A stretch of 11,318 nt of DNA, taken from contig JAAFIT010000038.1 in NCBI GenBank assembly GCA_013298745.1, forward strand, positions 1 to 11,318, given 5' to 3'. Shown in pieces: positions 9,829 to 11,318 of the stretch (its first letter is position 1; each line of letters opens with the position of its first letter). The DNA is from Sphingomonadales bacterium. GTDB lineage: Bacteria; Pseudomonadota; Alphaproteobacteria; Sphingomonadales; Sphingomonadaceae. A program made the translations under genes and the position numbers. The notes beneath the pieces are model-generated. The model saw only the letters and a list, made by a program, of their open reading frames with translations, had not been told where the DNA came from and ran no database searches.

Positions 9829-10688
9829 CAGGCAGCGCGCGCCATCCGTCGCGCCATCAACAGGCCGAGCACGCGTGCCAGCGTGTCCTTCAGTTCGGCG
9901 CGATGGACGACCATGTCGAGCATGCCGTGATCGAGCAGATATTCGGCGCGTTGGAAGCCTTCAGGCAGCTTTTCGCGGATGGTCTGTTCGATGACGCGCT
10001 GCCCGGCAAAACCGATCAGCGCCTTGGGCTCGGCAATCTGGATATCGCCGAGCATGGCATAGCTGGCGGTGACGCCGCCAGTGGTCGGATCGGTGAGGAC
10101 GACGACATAGGGCAGGCCGGCCTCTTTCAGCTCGGCAATGCCCACCGTGGTGCGCGGCATCTGCATCAGGCTGAGAATGCCTTCCTGCATGCGGGCGCCA
10201 CCGGCGGCGGTGAAGACGACGAACGGCACGCCGGCATCAACCGCGGCACGCGCGCCAGCCAGAAACGCCTCGCCGACGCCCATGCCCATCGATCCGCCCA
10301 TGAAGGCGAAATTCTGCACGGCAACGATGGCGCGAACGCCGGCGATGCTGCCATCGCCGACGGTCATCGCTTCGGGCTCACCCGTGGCCGCCTTGGCGGC
10401 CTTGAGGCGATCGACATAGCGCTTCTGATCGCGGAATTTCAGCGGGTCTTCGGCCACCTTGGCGACGGCGACCGTGGCGTAATCGCCATCGAAAATCTGG
10501 GCAAAACGCGCCTTGGGGCCGATGCGTTCATGATGGTCACAGCGCGGGCAGACCGACTGATTTTCTTCCCATTCCTTGGTGTAGACCATGGTTCCGCAGT
10601 TGCGGCACTTGGTCCACAGATTGTCGGGCGTTTCGCGCCGCGACATGAAACCGGTCAATTGCTGGCGGGTGCGGGTCAACCAACTCAT
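9828..10688 (-). CDS. accD: Acetyl-CoA carboxylase carboxyltransferase subunit beta AccD
   Basis: AccD pairs with AccA to move the carboxyl group from carboxybiotin-BCCP to acetyl-CoA, making malonyl-CoA for fatty acid synthesis. The 286-residue protein has an N-terminal four-cysteine zinc finger (C28, C31, C47, C50). The crotonase-like carboxyltransferase core follows, with [10 protein letters not shown] (131-140), [11 protein letters not shown] (160-170) and [17 protein letters not shown] (199-215). The length is typical. Its ATG overlaps the trpA stop (ATGA) and its stop overlaps the folC start (TGATG), so the three genes form one translationally coupled array. Confidence 0.98.
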
Positions 10689-11318
10689 GCGGCTTGATCC
10701 TTTAGACGCGCGCCGCGAACGGCGGTGGCAAGCCCGGCGACAAGCGCGCCGACCCGGGCGGGAATATCATTGGCACGTTCGGCAGCGGCAGCGCCAATGG
10801 TATCGACGATCGCCGATCCGACGACAACGGCATCGGCATTGACGGCGATGGCGGCGGCCTGTTCGGGGGTGCGCACGCCGAAACCGACGGCGATCGGCAG
10901 GTTGGTCGATGCCTTCAGGCGCGCGACGGCCTCGGCCACATCGCTGGCGGTGGCGGCATTGGCACCGGTGACGCCGGCGACCGCGACATAATAGAGAAAG
11001 CCCGACGCACCATCGAGCACCTTGGGCAGCCGTGCCGCATCGGTGGTCGGTGTCGCCAGCCGGATGAGATGCAGGCCATGGGCGCCGAGATCGGGCACCA
11101 GCTCGGCGGCTTCCTCGGGCGGCAGATCGACGACGATTGTGCCATCGAGACCGGCCGCCTTGGCATCGGCGGCAAAGCGCGCGCAGCCATAGGCGAGGAT
11201 CGGGTTGAAATAGCCCATCAGGATGATCGGCGTCACATCATCCTCGCGGCGGAAATCGGCGACCATGGCGAGGAGATCGCGCAGCTTCATCCCGGCATCG
11301 AGGCTGCGGATGTTGCCG
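10685..11318 (-). CDS. trpA: Tryptophan synthase alpha subunit TrpA (5' end outside window)
   Basis: TrpA cleaves indole-3-glycerol phosphate to indole and glyceraldehyde-3-phosphate, passing indole to TrpB. The reading frame is open to the window edge, adding GNIRSLDAG before the internal methionine at 11290, which matches the family stretch before the GMxL helix. The true start and the catalytic Glu and Asp near the N-terminus therefore lie outside. About 210 residues are visible. They include [17 protein letters not shown], the loop-6 segment [23 protein letters not shown] and the phosphate-binding VVGSAIVD. The stop overlaps the accD start by four bases. From known gene order trpB probably lies just beyond the window. 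Confidence 0.97.
   Translation of the reverse strand, partial: GNIRSLDAGMKLRDLLAMVADFRREDDVTPIILMGYFNPILAYGCARFAADAKAAGLDGTIVVDLPPEEAAELVPDLGAHGLHLIRLATPTTDAARLPKVLDGASGFLYYVAVAGVTGANAATASDVAEAVARLKASTNLPIAVGFGVRTPEQAAAIAVNADAVVVGSAIVDTIGAAAAERANDIPARVGALVAGLATAVRGARLKDQAA

Overview
The window looks like ordinary chromosomal DNA from a high-GC alphaproteobacterium, most likely a sphingomonad. This rests on the very GC-rich, alanine-rich coding style, the trpA-accD-folC order, and the rplU-rpmA-obgE-proB / proA-nadD order. The assignment comes from gene order and protein style only; no search was run.

Layout from left to right. Positions 35-1905 hold nadD and proA on the minus strand. Positions 1959-2086 hold an inverted pair of GC-rich hairpin repeats. 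Positions 2092-4408 hold a divergent pair: a beta-ketoacyl-ACP synthase III-like gene (minus) and an Old Yellow Enzyme-type flavin oxidoreductase (plus). A third copy of the hairpin repeat sits at 4411-4444. Positions 4451-7269 hold rplU-rpmA-(terminator)-obgE-proB, all minus strand. A candidate rplU promoter lies at 7338-7366, back to back with a small one-helix membrane protein gene (plus). Positions 7805-8460 are a low-GC islet (about 53% by hand count, against 70% or more beside it) with a small cupin gene. Positions 8461-11318 hold trpA (5' end cut off by the window edge)-accD-folC on the minus strand with overlapping stops and starts.

Functionally, proB and proA encode the first two steps of proline synthesis but are separated here by the synthase/oxidoreductase block, which has hairpin repeats at both edges. 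rplU and rpmA supply ribosomal proteins L21 and L27. ObgE is a ribosome-associated GTPase. AccD, FolC and TrpA serve fatty-acid, folate and tryptophan synthesis. NadD makes the NAD precursor.

I found no CRISPR array, tRNA, rRNA, transposase or defence system, and no clear previously undescribed system. The most interesting non-genic signals are the three-copy hairpin repeat with compensatory base changes, the terminator placed directly before obgE, and the compositionally foreign cupin islet with a possible inverted repeat at its edges.
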